A stretch of 64,000 bases of DNA from Nodularia sphaerocarpa UHCC 0038 (GTDB lineage: Bacteria > Cyanobacteriota > Cyanobacteriia > Cyanobacteriales > Nostocaceae). The DNA is taken from assembly GCF_022376295.1 (NCBI RefSeq), contig NZ_CP060140.1:934356-998355 (forward strand). Direction: 5' to 3'. Shown piece after piece: positions 1 to 9,487 of this stretch. The notes under the pieces were generated by a model that was not told where the DNA came from, made no database searches, and worked only from the letters and a program-made list of their open reading frames with translations. Every line of letters begins with the position of its first letter. The stretch's first letter is position 1. A program made the translations under genes and the position numbers.

Positions 1-1129
1 GAATATCAACAATACGTAATTGTTGATTTTCTGGAATTGCCGATGTATCAACGGGATAATTTTCAAATACTAAAATACTATCAAATAGTGAAGTTCCCTG
101 TGAAAGTTCACTCCATTCTTGAATTTCTAAGAGAGATGTGTATTCATAGTCTAAAGCTTCTGCTTGTTGTGCTTGTAATTTTTGCAACCATGCAACTAAA
201 TTCTCTGTCGCTGAGACTTGCACTCGCACCGGCAAGGTATTGATAAATAACCCCACCATTGATTCTACACCGGGGAGGGCTGTGGGTCGTCCTGATGAAG
301 TTGCACCAAATACTACATCTGTGGTGTTGCAATAACGACTTAATAATATAGCAAAAGCAGCCTGTAAAAGAGTATTTAGGGTTAATTTTTGCTGTTTTGC
401 CCACTGTTGTAAAGAAGTGGTTTGACTAGGGGTGAGGTTGCGGTGTTGTTCTTGGGGTGTGAATTTATTGCTTTCACTTCTTGTAAAGGAGAGGGGATAA
501 GAAGGTGTGGTGAATCCTTGAAGTTGCTTTTGCCAGAATTGTTTAGCGGCGATTTTATCCTGTTTCTGTAACCAGGAAATGTAGTCACTGTAGGGGCGAG
601 AATTAGGATAATAAAATGGAGAATTATAATAATTTTGCCAGACTTGTTTAATTACTAATGCTGATGACCAACCATCAAGAATTAAATGATGCTGTGTCCA
701 AATAAGAATATGTTTAATATCTGATAGCTGAATTAGAGTGAACCGCATCAAGGGCGGTTGCTTCAGGTCAAATCCTAAAGTGCGATCGCACTGGAAATAT
801 TCCTCTAATTTTACCTTAATTTCTGCTTCTGGTATTCCTTGCCAATCAATAAATTTCCAAGGAATTTCTACCTGTTTAAATACAACTTGGAAAGGTTTGT
901 CGCGCTGTTCCCAATAAAAGGCTGTGCGTAAAGCTGCATGATTTTCCACAACTTGATTCCATGCAGTTTTTAAATTATTTATATCTAGTCTTCCTTCCAG
1001 ATACAAGCAAACTTGTGGTACATACACGCCTACTTGTGGTGTTAACAAGGTATGAAATAGCATTCCTTGCTGCATGGGAGATAGAGGATAGATATTTTCT
1101 ATATTTTGGCGTTTATCCACGGGGTGCAT
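1..1129 (-). CDS. NRPS, N-terminal condensation domain (partial, runs off left edge)
   Basis: This ORF stays open from an ATG at 1129 to the window edge, giving 376 codons without a stop. It starts MHPVDKRQNIENIYPLSPMQ and carries the condensation motif HHLILDGWS near residue 145. The segment FENYPVD near residue 355 is typical of the end of such C domains. The N-terminal LSPMQQGMLFH signature is that of C domains that follow an epimerase and accept a D-aminoacyl donor (DCL type), and it also forms a COM-type acceptor docking region. The preceding gene (1263-9389) ends with an E domain and a matching donor tail, so this protein should take over the chain after D-Ala. The rest, including any A domain and the release domain, lies outside the window. 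The spacer to the upstream gene is 133 bp and repeat-rich. Confidence 0.93.
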   Translation of the reverse strand, partial: MHPVDKRQNIENIYPLSPMQQGMLFHTLLTPQVGVYVPQVCLYLEGRLDINNLKTAWNQVVENHAALRTAFYWEQRDKPFQVVFKQVEIPWKFIDWQGIPEAEIKVKLEEYFQCDRTLGFDLKQPPLMRFTLIQLSDIKHILIWTQHHLILDGWSSALVIKQVWQNYYNSPFYYPNSRPYSDYISWLQKQDKIAAKQFWQKQLQGFTTPSYPLSFTRSESNKFTPQEQHRNLTPSQTTSLQQWAKQQKLTLNTLLQAAFAILLSRYCNTTDVVFGATSSGRPTALPGVESMVGLFINTLPVRVQVSATENLVAWLQKLQAQQAEALDYEYTSLLEIQEWSELSQGTSLFDSILVFENYPVDTSAIPENQQLRIVDI

Positions 1130-1170
1130 GATTTTTGGTTTTGATGTTGTGATGTAAGTATTTATTTAGT

Positions 1171-1250
1171 GTCACGCAGAGGCGCACCAGGCGCAGAGAG
1201 TAAGAGAACTTAGCGTACCTCCGCGTTACCTCCGCGTACCTTTGCGTTTA
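1171..1250. repeat. R1 repeat cluster between NRPS genes
   Basis: CACGCAGAGGCGCACCAGG followed by inverted CCTCCGCGTTACCTCCGCG, in the spacer between the last two synthetase genes. Confidence 0.8.
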
Positions 1251-1262
1251 AAAAAACTCCTC

Positions 1263-4200
1263 TCATAACTCTCCCAACAATTTATCAAGTTCATCTTGGG
1301 TAAAATCCATCTCTGGGAAATCAGAAGGAGTAAACCCGCTAATATTCGGGGTGACACAATGTTGAATTAGGGACAGTAGTATTTGTTGATATTTGTCTGC
1401 TAAGGTGGTGATGGTTTGACGGTGATGCAGTTTTTGACTGTAAGTCCAATCACATCGCAATTTTCCTCCTGTGATGATACTGTTAATTTCAATCAAAGTG
1501 TTGCGATTTCCTTTGGGACTCCGGCTGTGTCCGATAAGTTCACGCGCTGGGGTGAATAGGGAATTATCTGAGAAGATTTGGTCAGATTGTCCTAAATAGT
1601 TAAATCTGATTTGTGGTAAAGGTCTTGATTTGAGGGTAGCTTGAATTGTTGGGGATGCTAGATAACGTAGCAATCCATAGCTAATACCACGATCTGGAAT
1701 TTGCCGTAGTTGTTCTTTGATTGTTTTCAGGTAAACCCCTAAATCGGAAGATGGAGTTATATTTAATAATACCGGAAATAGGTTTGTAAACCAACCCATT
1801 GTTCTAGATAAATTCATGTTTTGAAACAAATCTTCTCTGCCATGTGCTTCCAGTTCTACTAATAGACGATTTTCACCTGTCCAATCTTGAAAGGCTAGTG
1901 CTAGTGCTGTTAATAAAATGTCGTTGATTTGGGTGTGGTAGGCGTTGGGAACTTCTTGAAGTAAGGCTTGGGTGTCTGGAACTGTTAAAAATGTAGAGTA
2001 AGTTTCTACATCTGCCATTGTGTTAGAACCTGGGGCATAATCTACGGGTAAAGGTGGTATTTGCTGCCAAAGGGGAGATGTCCAGTAGTTAAATGCTGGT
2101 TGTAAATCGCCCGTCCAGGTGTAATCTTGAAGTTTGACTGCCCACTGTTGATAAGATGTGGTTTTTGGTGGTAGTTCTATTTTCTGTTTTTGGCTAAGTT
2201 GCTGATATGCTAGTTGCAAATCTTCGAGAAATATTCGCCAAGAGATGCCATCGATGATTAAGTGATGGAAGATGAGGAGTAAGCGATTATTTTGGTTTCT
2301 ACCAAGGTTGAAATAGGCGATACGCAGCAATGGCGGTGTTTCTAGGTCAAAGCTGGCTTGTAAATCATTGGCAACATTGGCTATGGTTTCTGATATTTTT
2401 TCTGGGGTGAGAATTGCTAACTCTGAGATATCAATATTATAAAACCCCACCCCTAACCCCTCCCCGCAAGCGAGGAGGGGGACTGGATTTGTTGCTGCAA
2501 ATTGTCGCCAACCATCGGGGGTTTTTGCAAAGTGCGATTCTCCCAAAGGGAGACGTGCAAAGCACGAACGCAAGCTATCATGATGTGCTAATAGGTGATT
2601 TAATGCCTGTTGTAAGCACTCAGGATGAAGAGATTGCTTTACTTCTAACAGAATTGCTTGATTCCAATGATGTGCATCTACAAGATTTTGCTCAAAGAAC
2701 CAGTGCTGAATGGGAGTTAAAGGAATTTCTCCTGTAACTGGTGCTTGGTCACTCGGTAATATAATCTTAGTGTCTACAATGGCTGCTAGTTCTGCCACTG
2801 TTTGATATTGGAACATTTGCCGGGGACGCAATGCCAAGTTTTGCTGATTTGCTTTGGCGACTACTTGAATCGCTAGAATGGAATCACCGCCCAAGCTAAA
2901 GAAGTTATCGTGAATACTAATAGATGCAATCCCTAATACCTGACTCCAGATGTTAACTAATTGTTGTTCTATGGGTGTCCGGGGTGCGGTTGCTGTGGTA
3001 GTGACTGGTGATAAATCAGGTATGGGCAAAGCTTGACGGTCTATTTTACCATTAGCGGTTAAAGGTAAAGTTTCTAGGATAACGAAGGCGGTTGGTAACA
3101 TATAAGCAGGTAGTTTCTCTGCCAAAAATTGACGTAATTCTGCTGTTTGTAGGTCTGGTTGGGCGACAACATAAGCAACTAAACGACTATGTTCTGGGGT
3201 ATCGTTACGAACTATTGCTAAAGCCTGTTTTACCTGTGGATGTTGGTTGAGTACGGCTTCGATTTCTCCTAACTCAATGCGAAAACCGCGCAGTTTGACT
3301 TGATGATCTAAACGACCTAGATATTCAATATTACCATCGGAAAGATAACGAGCGCGATCGCCTGTTTTGTAAAGTTGATTATTCCCCATTCCCCAATTAA
3401 TAAACCTCTCGTCCGTCAATTCTGGACGCTTCCAGTAACCTCTTGCTAACCCAGCACCACTGAGGTAGATTTCACCGGGTACGCCAATGGGAACGGGTTG
3501 CAGGTTTTGATCTAGGATATAAACTTGAGTGTTGGCGATGGGTTTACCAATTGTCGGGGCTTGTTGACTATTTTGGGGAATCAGCGCAAAAGTAGAATAG
3601 GTAGTATCTTCGGAAGGGCCGTAAAGATTATATACTCGCTGAATTGTCGATTGTTGATAAAGTGCGTCTACCAGCGATTTCGGTAAAGGTTCACCGGCTA
3701 AATTTACCGTCTGCACTGATGCAGGAATACCATTTAAACGTAGCAATTCTCTGGCGGCTGAGGGAACCGTATTTACTAACGTCACCTGTGCTGCGGCTGG
3801 TAATTCCGGTAATTGTAGGGCATTATCAGCCAGGATGACGCAACCTCCCCAACTCAGAGGAACAAAGATTTCAAATACTGAAAGGTCAAAACAAATGGAA
3901 GTGGAAGCTAAAACACCTGTGAATTCTGCTGGTGAGTAAATTTCCCTCGCCCAATACATGAGTGTAACTGGACTTTGGTGAGTAATGGCGACTCCTTTGG
4001 GAATGCCTGTAGTACCAGAAGTGTAGATAATGTAGGCGAGGTTGGATGGTTTTACACCCCTCCCTAACCCTCCCCTTATAAAGGGGAGGGAACTAGATTC
4101 TCCGGTTTCCCCCCTTTCCAAGGGGGGATTAAGGGGGGTAATTCCACTGGTGTGTATACCGTAGCTTGCTAAGGGGAGGGAGTCCGATAGGACAGATGGG

Positions 4201-7200
4201 GTATTTGTATCAAGGCAAAGTATGGGAATTTCTAGTTGGGGTAATTTGGTTAATTGCTGTTGCTGGGTGAGTAACACCTGCATTTGAGCATCTTGAATAA
4301 TTAATGCTAATCTGGCTGCGGGATAGGTGGGGTCGAGGGGAACGTAAGCACCACCAGCTTTGAGAATACCCAATAAGCCGATAATCATATCTAGGGAACG
4401 GTCAACGCAAATCCCTACAGGTACTTCTGACTGCACACCTAAACTTTGCAGATGAGAGGCGAGTTGATTGGCTTTGGTGTTTAATTCTTGGTATGTTAGC
4501 TGTTCTTCACCCCAAACAACGGCTATACTTTCAGGTGTTTCTGTAACCTGTGCCTCAAATAATTCATGTAAACATTGCGGCTGAGGATACTGGCGTTGAG
4601 TTGCGTTCCATTGTGCTAATTGCTGTTTTTCTGCAATAGTCAATAACGGTAGTTCGCTGATAGGTTGCTGTGGATTTGCCACTACAGCCTCTAGTAATGT
4701 TTCTAGATGTCCCGCTAAACGCTCAATTGTTGTCGCTGCGAATATATCAGTATTATATTCCAACTTACAACGTAACCCCTGGGCAGTTTCGCTCACTACC
4801 CAAGTCAGGTCAAATTTAGCTGTACCACTATCGGCATCAATCACTTGCCATTGCACTCCCGCCATATCTAACTCTGGCAAAGGTAAATTTTGCAACACTA
4901 ACATGACTTGAAAAATTGGCGTATAACTGAGCGATCGCACAGGTTGCAGAACTTCTACCAATTGTTCAAAAGGTAAATCCTGATGGGCATAAGCACCCAA
5001 AGCCGTTGCCCGTACCCGTGCCAACAAAGTCATAAAACTAGGATTTTCACTTAAGTCAGTACGTAAAGCTAGAGTGTTGGCAAAACAACCAATTAACCCT
5101 TCCGTTTCAGCTCGATTACGATTAGCGATCGCACTACCAACTACAATATCATCACTACCACTGTAACGATACAACAGCACATTCCAAACAGCCAACAAAC
5201 TCATAAACAAAGTGCTGTGAGAAATCCGACTCAAACCCTTCAATCCCTGAGTCAATTCCGCCGAAATATCAAACCCATACACAGAACCCCGAAAAGACTG
5301 TACAGCCGGACGCGGATAATCAGTAGACAATTCCAACATCACAGGCGCAGACTCCAACTGTCCCCGCCAATACTGCAAATGCTCCTCTAAAACCCTCCCT
5401 TGCAACCACTCCCTCTGCCAAAAAGCAAAATCCACATACTGAATCCTCTCCACTTTGTTATGACCTAACCCCCTAACCCCCTTCCCTACAAGGGAAGGGG
5501 GAAAAGTTAAAGCCTCTCTCCTTGCAGGGGAGAGGTTTGGAGAGGGGTTTTCCAAATCCTCTAAAAATTCAGCTTTGCGCCTCTGCGCCTCTGCGCGAAA
5601 CACATCCCGAACCAACAACCCCACAGACCAAGCATCAGCAATAATATGATGCAAAGTCAACAACAAAACCTGATTTCCCTCCCCCAATCTTACCAACCGC
5701 ACCCGCCACAAACAACCATCAGCCAAATCAAAAGGCTGCTGTGCCTGACTTTGCGCCAACTCCTGCACCTGCTGCTGCTGCTCAAATTCCGGTAATGCTT
5801 GCAAATCAATCACTGGTATATTGACATCACAAACATCAGCAATCCTTAAAACAGGCTGTCCATCCAAACTGGAGAAACTTGCCCGCAACATTTCCTGTTG
5901 TCGGACTACTTCTGCAAAACTGTCTTGCAAAATACCTAAGTCAATATCGCCCTGAATTTGTACAGCCAGAGGAATATTATAGGCGATGCTGTTTGGTTCC
6001 AACTGCGCCAAAATCCAAAAACGTTGCTGGGCAAAGGATAGAGGTAAATTATCAGTGCGAGGAATAGGCAATATAGGGCTAGTTTCCCTGTGACTTTGGG
6101 CAATTACCCCCGCCAAATCTGCAATTCTGGGACTTTCAAACAGATGACGCAAAGGCAAATCTACACCAAATACCTGCCGCACTTGCGAAATTAATCGCGT
6201 AGCTAGGAGGGAATGACCACCCAAATCAAAGAAATTATCCTCAATACCGACCGATTCGACACCCAGCACCGCAGCCCAAATACTCGCCAAAACTTCCTCT
6301 GTTGGGGTGAGAATACCTTCGTTTTCGTTTTTAAAGGATTTCGGGTCGGGAGCTGGTAAGGCTTTACGGTCGATTTTACCATTAGGTGTGAGGGGTAAGG
6401 CTGCCAATGTGACAAATATCCCAGGAATCATATATCTGGGTAGTTTGTTGGCTAGGAATGGTTGTAAATCATTTACCCCCCTCTGATAAAGGGGGGAAAT
6501 TGGAGAATTATCTAACTCCCTCCCCTTTATAAGGGGAGGGCTGGGGTGGGGTAAGTTTGATTCTGTGGAACATGGAACTATATATGCTACTAAACGCTGT
6601 TCTCCAGGTTCTTCTTCTCTGACTGTGACTACTGCTTGGGTTACTGCGGGATGTTCTGTTAATACTGCTTCTATTTCTCCTAGTTCAATGCGAAATCCTC
6701 TAATTTTGATTTGATTATCTAGTCTACCCAAGTATTCGAGTTTACCATCTGGGAGATATCGGACGCGATCGCCTGTTTTGTATAGGGTGTATTCACGCAG
6801 AGGCGCAGAGGCGCAGAGGGGAGGAGTTTTAAGGAGAAATCTTTGTGCTGTTAAGTCTGGGCGTTGCCAATATCCTCTGGCGACTCCTGCACCACTGATA
6901 TATAATTCTCCTGGTACGCCGATGGGGAGGGGTTGTAAATGCTCGTCGAGGACGTAAAATTGGGTGTTGGCTATGGGATTACCGATGGTTACGGGTTCAT
7001 CTATACTGAGTTTCTGGGCGGCTGACCAAATGGTTGTTTCTGTTGGTCCATAAAGATTCCAGACTTCTTGGGTGCAGGATAATAGTTGGTGCGCTAGGGT
7101 GTTATCTAATGCTTCTCCACCACAGAGAATTTTTAAGTCTTGTTTACCTTCCCAACCACTTGCTAGTAATAACCGCCAAGTTGCGGGTGTGGCTTGCATG

Positions 7201-9389
7201 ACGGTGATTTGATGTTTGGCGATCGCTTGTGCTAATCTCTCTCCATCTAGGGTAACGTCCCTTTCTACTAGGACTAAACACGCACCTACTGTTAATGGTA
7301 GGAAAATCTCTAACGCGGCTATGTCAAAGGCTAGGGTGGTTACAGCTAGGAGGTTATCTGCTGCTGTTAGTCCTGGTGTTTTGGACATTGCGGTTAAGAA
7401 GTTACTCAAGCTTCTGTGCAAAATTTGCACGCCTTTGGGTGTTCCGGTTGAGCCGGAGGTGTAAATTAGGTAGGCGAGTTTGTGGGGGGGTGAGAGGTCA
7501 CTGGTTTTGTCGCTGGTTAGTGGGATGATTTTTATATCACGCAGAGGCGCAGTTAGCTGAAAGCTTTCCCGCAGGGTGGCGCAGAGAGGAGTTTTCAGAG
7601 GTGTATTTAACGCTATTCCCTCTATTTTTGGTAGGTTGTTTAATAAGGTGTTTTGAGTTAGTAAGATTGAGATTTGTGAGTCTTTAATTATAAATTGTAA
7701 GCGCTCTTGGGGATAGCTGGGATCGAGGGGAACGTAAGCACCGCCGGCTTTGTGTACTGCTAATAGCGAAATTACCATTTCTGGGGAGCGATCGCAATAA
7801 ATTCCTACTCGTGTTTCTGCTTGTACTCCCAAGTTTTGCAAATCATCAGCTAGTTGACTGGCTTTTTGTTCGAGTTGTTGATAAGTTAGGGATTCATCGC
7901 CAAAAATAACGGCAATTTTATCTGGGGTTTTAGTTACTTGTTGACTGAATAATTCATAGACGCTTAAATTGGGAATATCTGTAAATGTATCGTTCCACTG
8001 TATGAGTAAGTTTTGCTCTTTTTGTGTTAATAATGGTAATTCAACAATGGATTTTTCTGGGTTGATGACAATTGCCGATAATAAGGTTTGGAAATGCTCA
8101 TTTAAACGTTCAATAGTTGTTGGTTGAAATAATTCTGTACTGTATTCCCAAGTTCCTCTTAAACCGCTTGGAGTTTCGTACATATCCAAGCTGATATCAA
8201 ATCGAGATGTGAAGTGTTCCGTTTCCACTGGTTCGATTTTTAAATCAGGTAAGGTTATAGTTTGGCTGGGTGTGTTATGCAGAACAAACATGACTTGGAA
8301 TAGAGGATTTTGACTTAAATTTCTCTCTGGTTGTAGTTGTTCTACCAAATCTTCAAAGGGTAATTCTTGATGAGATAATGCGCCTAAAACTGTTTCTTTT
8401 ACTTGGTTGAGAAGTTGAAGAAAACTGGGTTTATCAGATAAATTGGTGCGAAATATGAGATTATTAACAAATAACCCAATGAGGTTGACAATTTCTGAGC
8501 GATCGCGGCTAGTAACTGTAGAACCAACTAATATATCATCTTGTCCACTGTAGCGATATAACAAGATGTTAAATGCTGTTAACAGCGTCATAAAAACTGT
8601 AGCATTATGCTGTTGGCTTAGTTGCTGTAATTGCTCAGATAATTCTGGTGATAAAGTGAAAAATAGTCGCGCACCTCTAAAAGTCTGTATAGCTTTGCGT
8701 GGATAATCTGTAGGGAGAGACAATTCACGGGGACAATTTTGCAGTTGCTTTTGCCAATATGATAATTGAGTTTTCCTAGCTTCACTTTGTAACCATTTTT
8801 GTTGCCAAATTGCAAAATCGGCAAATTGAATTGGTAATTCTGTTAAGGTTTGACCTTGATAAACTGATATTAATTCTCGTACTAAAACACGAAATGACCA
8901 GTAATCTGTAATAATGTGGTGCATCACCAAAATCAACACAAATTCAATATCACTTAATTGCAGCAATGCGACACGTAATAAAGGCGGTTCTGTAAGTTGA
9001 AAGGGTTTTTCGGTGAGTAATTTAGCTTGCTTTATGACTTGTGCTGCTTGATTTTCTGGTGATAATTCCCGCAAATCAATTAAAGGTAGATTGATTTTGA
9101 CATTTGCAGCAATATTCTGTACAGGTTCATCATTAACTACAGTAAAACTGGTGCGTAAAATCTCATGACGTACCACAATTGACTGTAAACTCTGTTCTAG
9201 GCGAATGATATTGAGATTTCCCGTCAACCGCAAAGCCGCAGGGATGTTATAAACAGATAATCCTGGTTGTAATTTATCGAGAAACCATAACCTTTTTTGA
9301 GCAAATGAAAGTGGGAAATGTTGTTTAGCGGCTTTTTGTTGTAGTAGCTTCGCTAATAGTTCGCGTTTTTGTGATGTGGAAATATTCAT
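1263..9389 (-). CDS. NRPS, two modules: C-A(Gly)-T-C-A(Ala)-T-E
   Basis: A 2708-residue peptide synthetase. Domains in order: C1 (HHIITDYWS near 153; the usual Gly after Asp is Tyr), A1 (A3 core near 647, LYKTGD near 870), T1 (GGHSLL near 1058), C2 (HHIIADAWS near 1251), A2 (A3 near 1790, LYKTGD near 2006), T2 (GGDSI near 2170), E (HHLIIDG near 2380, RTMGWFT, NYLGQ). The hand-extracted A1 code is DILQLGLIWK, the classic Gly code. A2 reads DLFNNALTYK, an Ala code. T2 has the GGDS form usual before E domains, so Ala should be epimerised to D-Ala. The C-terminus (TPSDF...LDKLLGEL) resembles a COM donor tail, and the next gene begins with a COM-like acceptor. Seven or more repeat-derived in-frame inserts lie in loops and linkers (2441-2482, 2534-2575, 3382-3398, 4053-4195, 5463-5599, 6471-6555, 6794-6823, 7538-7590), which makes the protein longer than a usual dimodule. 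Start ATG at 9389. Confidence 0.96.
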   Translation of the reverse strand: MNISTSQKRELLAKLLQQKAAKQHFPLSFAQKRLWFLDKLQPGLSVYNIPAALRLTGNLNIIRLEQSLQSIVVRHEILRTSFTVVNDEPVQNIAANVKINLPLIDLRELSPENQAAQVIKQAKLLTEKPFQLTEPPLLRVALLQLSDIEFVLILVMHHIITDYWSFRVLVRELISVYQGQTLTELPIQFADFAIWQQKWLQSEARKTQLSYWQKQLQNCPRELSLPTDYPRKAIQTFRGARLFFTLSPELSEQLQQLSQQHNATVFMTLLTAFNILLYRYSGQDDILVGSTVTSRDRSEIVNLIGLFVNNLIFRTNLSDKPSFLQLLNQVKETVLGALSHQELPFEDLVEQLQPERNLSQNPLFQVMFVLHNTPSQTITLPDLKIEPVETEHFTSRFDISLDMYETPSGLRGTWEYSTELFQPTTIERLNEHFQTLLSAIVINPEKSIVELPLLTQKEQNLLIQWNDTFTDIPNLSVYELFSQQVTKTPDKIAVIFGDESLTYQQLEQKASQLADDLQNLGVQAETRVGIYCDRSPEMVISLLAVHKAGGAYVPLDPSYPQERLQFIIKDSQISILLTQNTLLNNLPKIEGIALNTPLKTPLCATLRESFQLTAPLRDIKIIPLTSDKTSDLSPPHKLAYLIYTSGSTGTPKGVQILHRSLSNFLTAMSKTPGLTAADNLLAVTTLAFDIAALEIFLPLTVGACLVLVERDVTLDGERLAQAIAKHQITVMQATPATWRLLLASGWEGKQDLKILCGGEALDNTLAHQLLSCTQEVWNLYGPTETTIWSAAQKLSIDEPVTIGNPIANTQFYVLDEHLQPLPIGVPGELYISGAGVARGYWQRPDLTAQRFLLKTPPLCASAPLREYTLYKTGDRVRYLPDGKLEYLGRLDNQIKIRGFRIELGEIEAVLTEHPAVTQAVVTVREEEPGEQRLVAYIVPCSTESNLPHPSPPLIKGRELDNSPISPLYQRGVNDLQPFLANKLPRYMIPGIFVTLAALPLTPNGKIDRKALPAPDPKSFKNENEGILTPTEEVLASIWAAVLGVESVGIEDNFFDLGGHSLLATRLISQVRQVFGVDLPLRHLFESPRIADLAGVIAQSHRETSPILPIPRTDNLPLSFAQQRFWILAQLEPNSIAYNIPLAVQIQGDIDLGILQDSFAEVVRQQEMLRASFSSLDGQPVLRIADVCDVNIPVIDLQALPEFEQQQQVQELAQSQAQQPFDLADGCLWRVRLVRLGEGNQVLLLTLHHIIADAWSVGLLVRDVFRAEAQRRKAEFLEDLENPSPNLSPARREALTFPPSLVGKGVRGLGHNKVERIQYVDFAFWQREWLQGRVLEEHLQYWRGQLESAPVMLELSTDYPRPAVQSFRGSVYGFDISAELTQGLKGLSRISHSTLFMSLLAVWNVLLYRYSGSDDIVVGSAIANRNRAETEGLIGCFANTLALRTDLSENPSFMTLLARVRATALGAYAHQDLPFEQLVEVLQPVRSLSYTPIFQVMLVLQNLPLPELDMAGVQWQVIDADSGTAKFDLTWVVSETAQGLRCKLEYNTDIFAATTIERLAGHLETLLEAVVANPQQPISELPLLTIAEKQQLAQWNATQRQYPQPQCLHELFEAQVTETPESIAVVWGEEQLTYQELNTKANQLASHLQSLGVQSEVPVGICVDRSLDMIIGLLGILKAGGAYVPLDPTYPAARLALIIQDAQMQVLLTQQQQLTKLPQLEIPILCLDTNTPSVLSDSLPLASYGIHTSGITPLNPPLERGETGESSSLPFIRGGLGRGVKPSNLAYIIYTSGTTGIPKGVAITHQSPVTLMYWAREIYSPAEFTGVLASTSICFDLSVFEIFVPLSWGGCVILADNALQLPELPAAAQVTLVNTVPSAARELLRLNGIPASVQTVNLAGEPLPKSLVDALYQQSTIQRVYNLYGPSEDTTYSTFALIPQNSQQAPTIGKPIANTQVYILDQNLQPVPIGVPGEIYLSGAGLARGYWKRPELTDERFINWGMGNNQLYKTGDRARYLSDGNIEYLGRLDHQVKLRGFRIELGEIEAVLNQHPQVKQALAIVRNDTPEHSRLVAYVVAQPDLQTAELRQFLAEKLPAYMLPTAFVILETLPLTANGKIDRQALPIPDLSPVTTTATAPRTPIEQQLVNIWSQVLGIASISIHDNFFSLGGDSILAIQVVAKANQQNLALRPRQMFQYQTVAELAAIVDTKIILPSDQAPVTGEIPLTPIQHWFFEQNLVDAHHWNQAILLEVKQSLHPECLQQALNHLLAHHDSLRSCFARLPLGESHFAKTPDGWRQFAATNPVPLLACGEGLGVGFYNIDISELAILTPEKISETIANVANDLQASFDLETPPLLRIAYFNLGRNQNNRLLLIFHHLIIDGISWRIFLEDLQLAYQQLSQKQKIELPPKTTSYQQWAVKLQDYTWTGDLQPAFNYWTSPLWQQIPPLPVDYAPGSNTMADVETYSTFLTVPDTQALLQEVPNAYHTQINDILLTALALAFQDWTGENRLLVELEAHGREDLFQNMNLSRTMGWFTNLFPVLLNITPSSDLGVYLKTIKEQLRQIPDRGISYGLLRYLASPTIQATLKSRPLPQIRFNYLGQSDQIFSDNSLFTPARELIGHSRSPKGNRNTLIEINSIITGGKLRCDWTYSQKLHHRQTITTLADKYQQILLSLIQHCVTPNISGFTPSDFPEMDFTQDELDKLLGEL
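2441..2575. repeat. Two repeat-derived inserts in an E domain
   Basis: ACCCCTCCCCGCAAGCGAGG at about 2451-2480 codes LLACGEGLGVGF. At 2534-2575 a CTCCCAAAGGGAG/GTGCAAAGCAC hairpin element codes RLPLGESHFAKT. Both lie in the N-terminal part of the E domain, a segment that is short and ordinary in the E domain at 32529-37490. Confidence 0.7.
4053..4195. repeat. R2-type insert before A3 of the second Ala A domain
   Basis: Paired arms such as CCCTCCCCTTATAAAGGGGA and CCCCCCTTTCCAAGGGGGG. The translation includes PLNPPLERGETGESS and LPFIRGGLGRGVKP, directly before NLAYIIYTSGTTG. Confidence 0.85.
5463..5599. repeat. R2 plus R1 insert in the C2 domain
   Basis: The R2 copy (5463-5553) codes NPSPNLSPARREALTF and onwards. 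The adjacent R1 copy (5574-5599) codes FRAEAQRRKAEF. Together they enlarge a loop of the condensation domain after HHIIADAWS. Confidence 0.85.
6471..6555. repeat. R2-type insert in the A8-A10 loop of a Gly A domain
   Basis: CCCCCTCTGATAAAGGGGGG and CTCCCCTTTATAAGGGGAGG arms. Translation LPHPSPPLIKGRELDNS and SPLYQRGVND. It lies in the loop where the Cys A domain of the neighbouring gene carries its Ox domain. Confidence 0.85.
6794..6823. repeat. R1 insert before LYKTGD, Gly A domain
   Basis: CACGCAGAGG(CGCAGAGG)2, coding LKTPPLCASAPLREYT immediately before LYKTGD. Confidence 0.9.
7538..7590. repeat. R1-type insert before A3, Gly A domain
   Basis: CACGCAGAGGCGCAG ... GCAGGGTGGCGCAGAGAGG. Translation LKTPLCATLRESFQLTAPLR. 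Confidence 0.8.
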
Positions 9390-9420
9390 AAGTTACTCAA
9401 GTAAAATAAGATTTTTATGT

Positions 9421-9487
9421 TTCGCGCAAAGGCGCAAAGACGCAAAGAAGAACGCTATTCTCCGCGCCTCTGCGTCTCTGCGTGAAA
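9421..9487. repeat. R1 inverted pair between NRPS genes
   Basis: GCGCAAAGGCGCAAAGACGC is followed by an inverted CGCGCCTCTGCGTCTCTGCG, so a transcript could fold into a long imperfect hairpin. It fills most of the 98-bp spacer. Confidence 0.8.

Noticed and set aside
2414..2737. Plus-strand ORF opposite the E domain of an NRPS
   Set aside because: Shadow of the NRPS frame. Its Pro-rich start is only the reverse reading of the repeat element.
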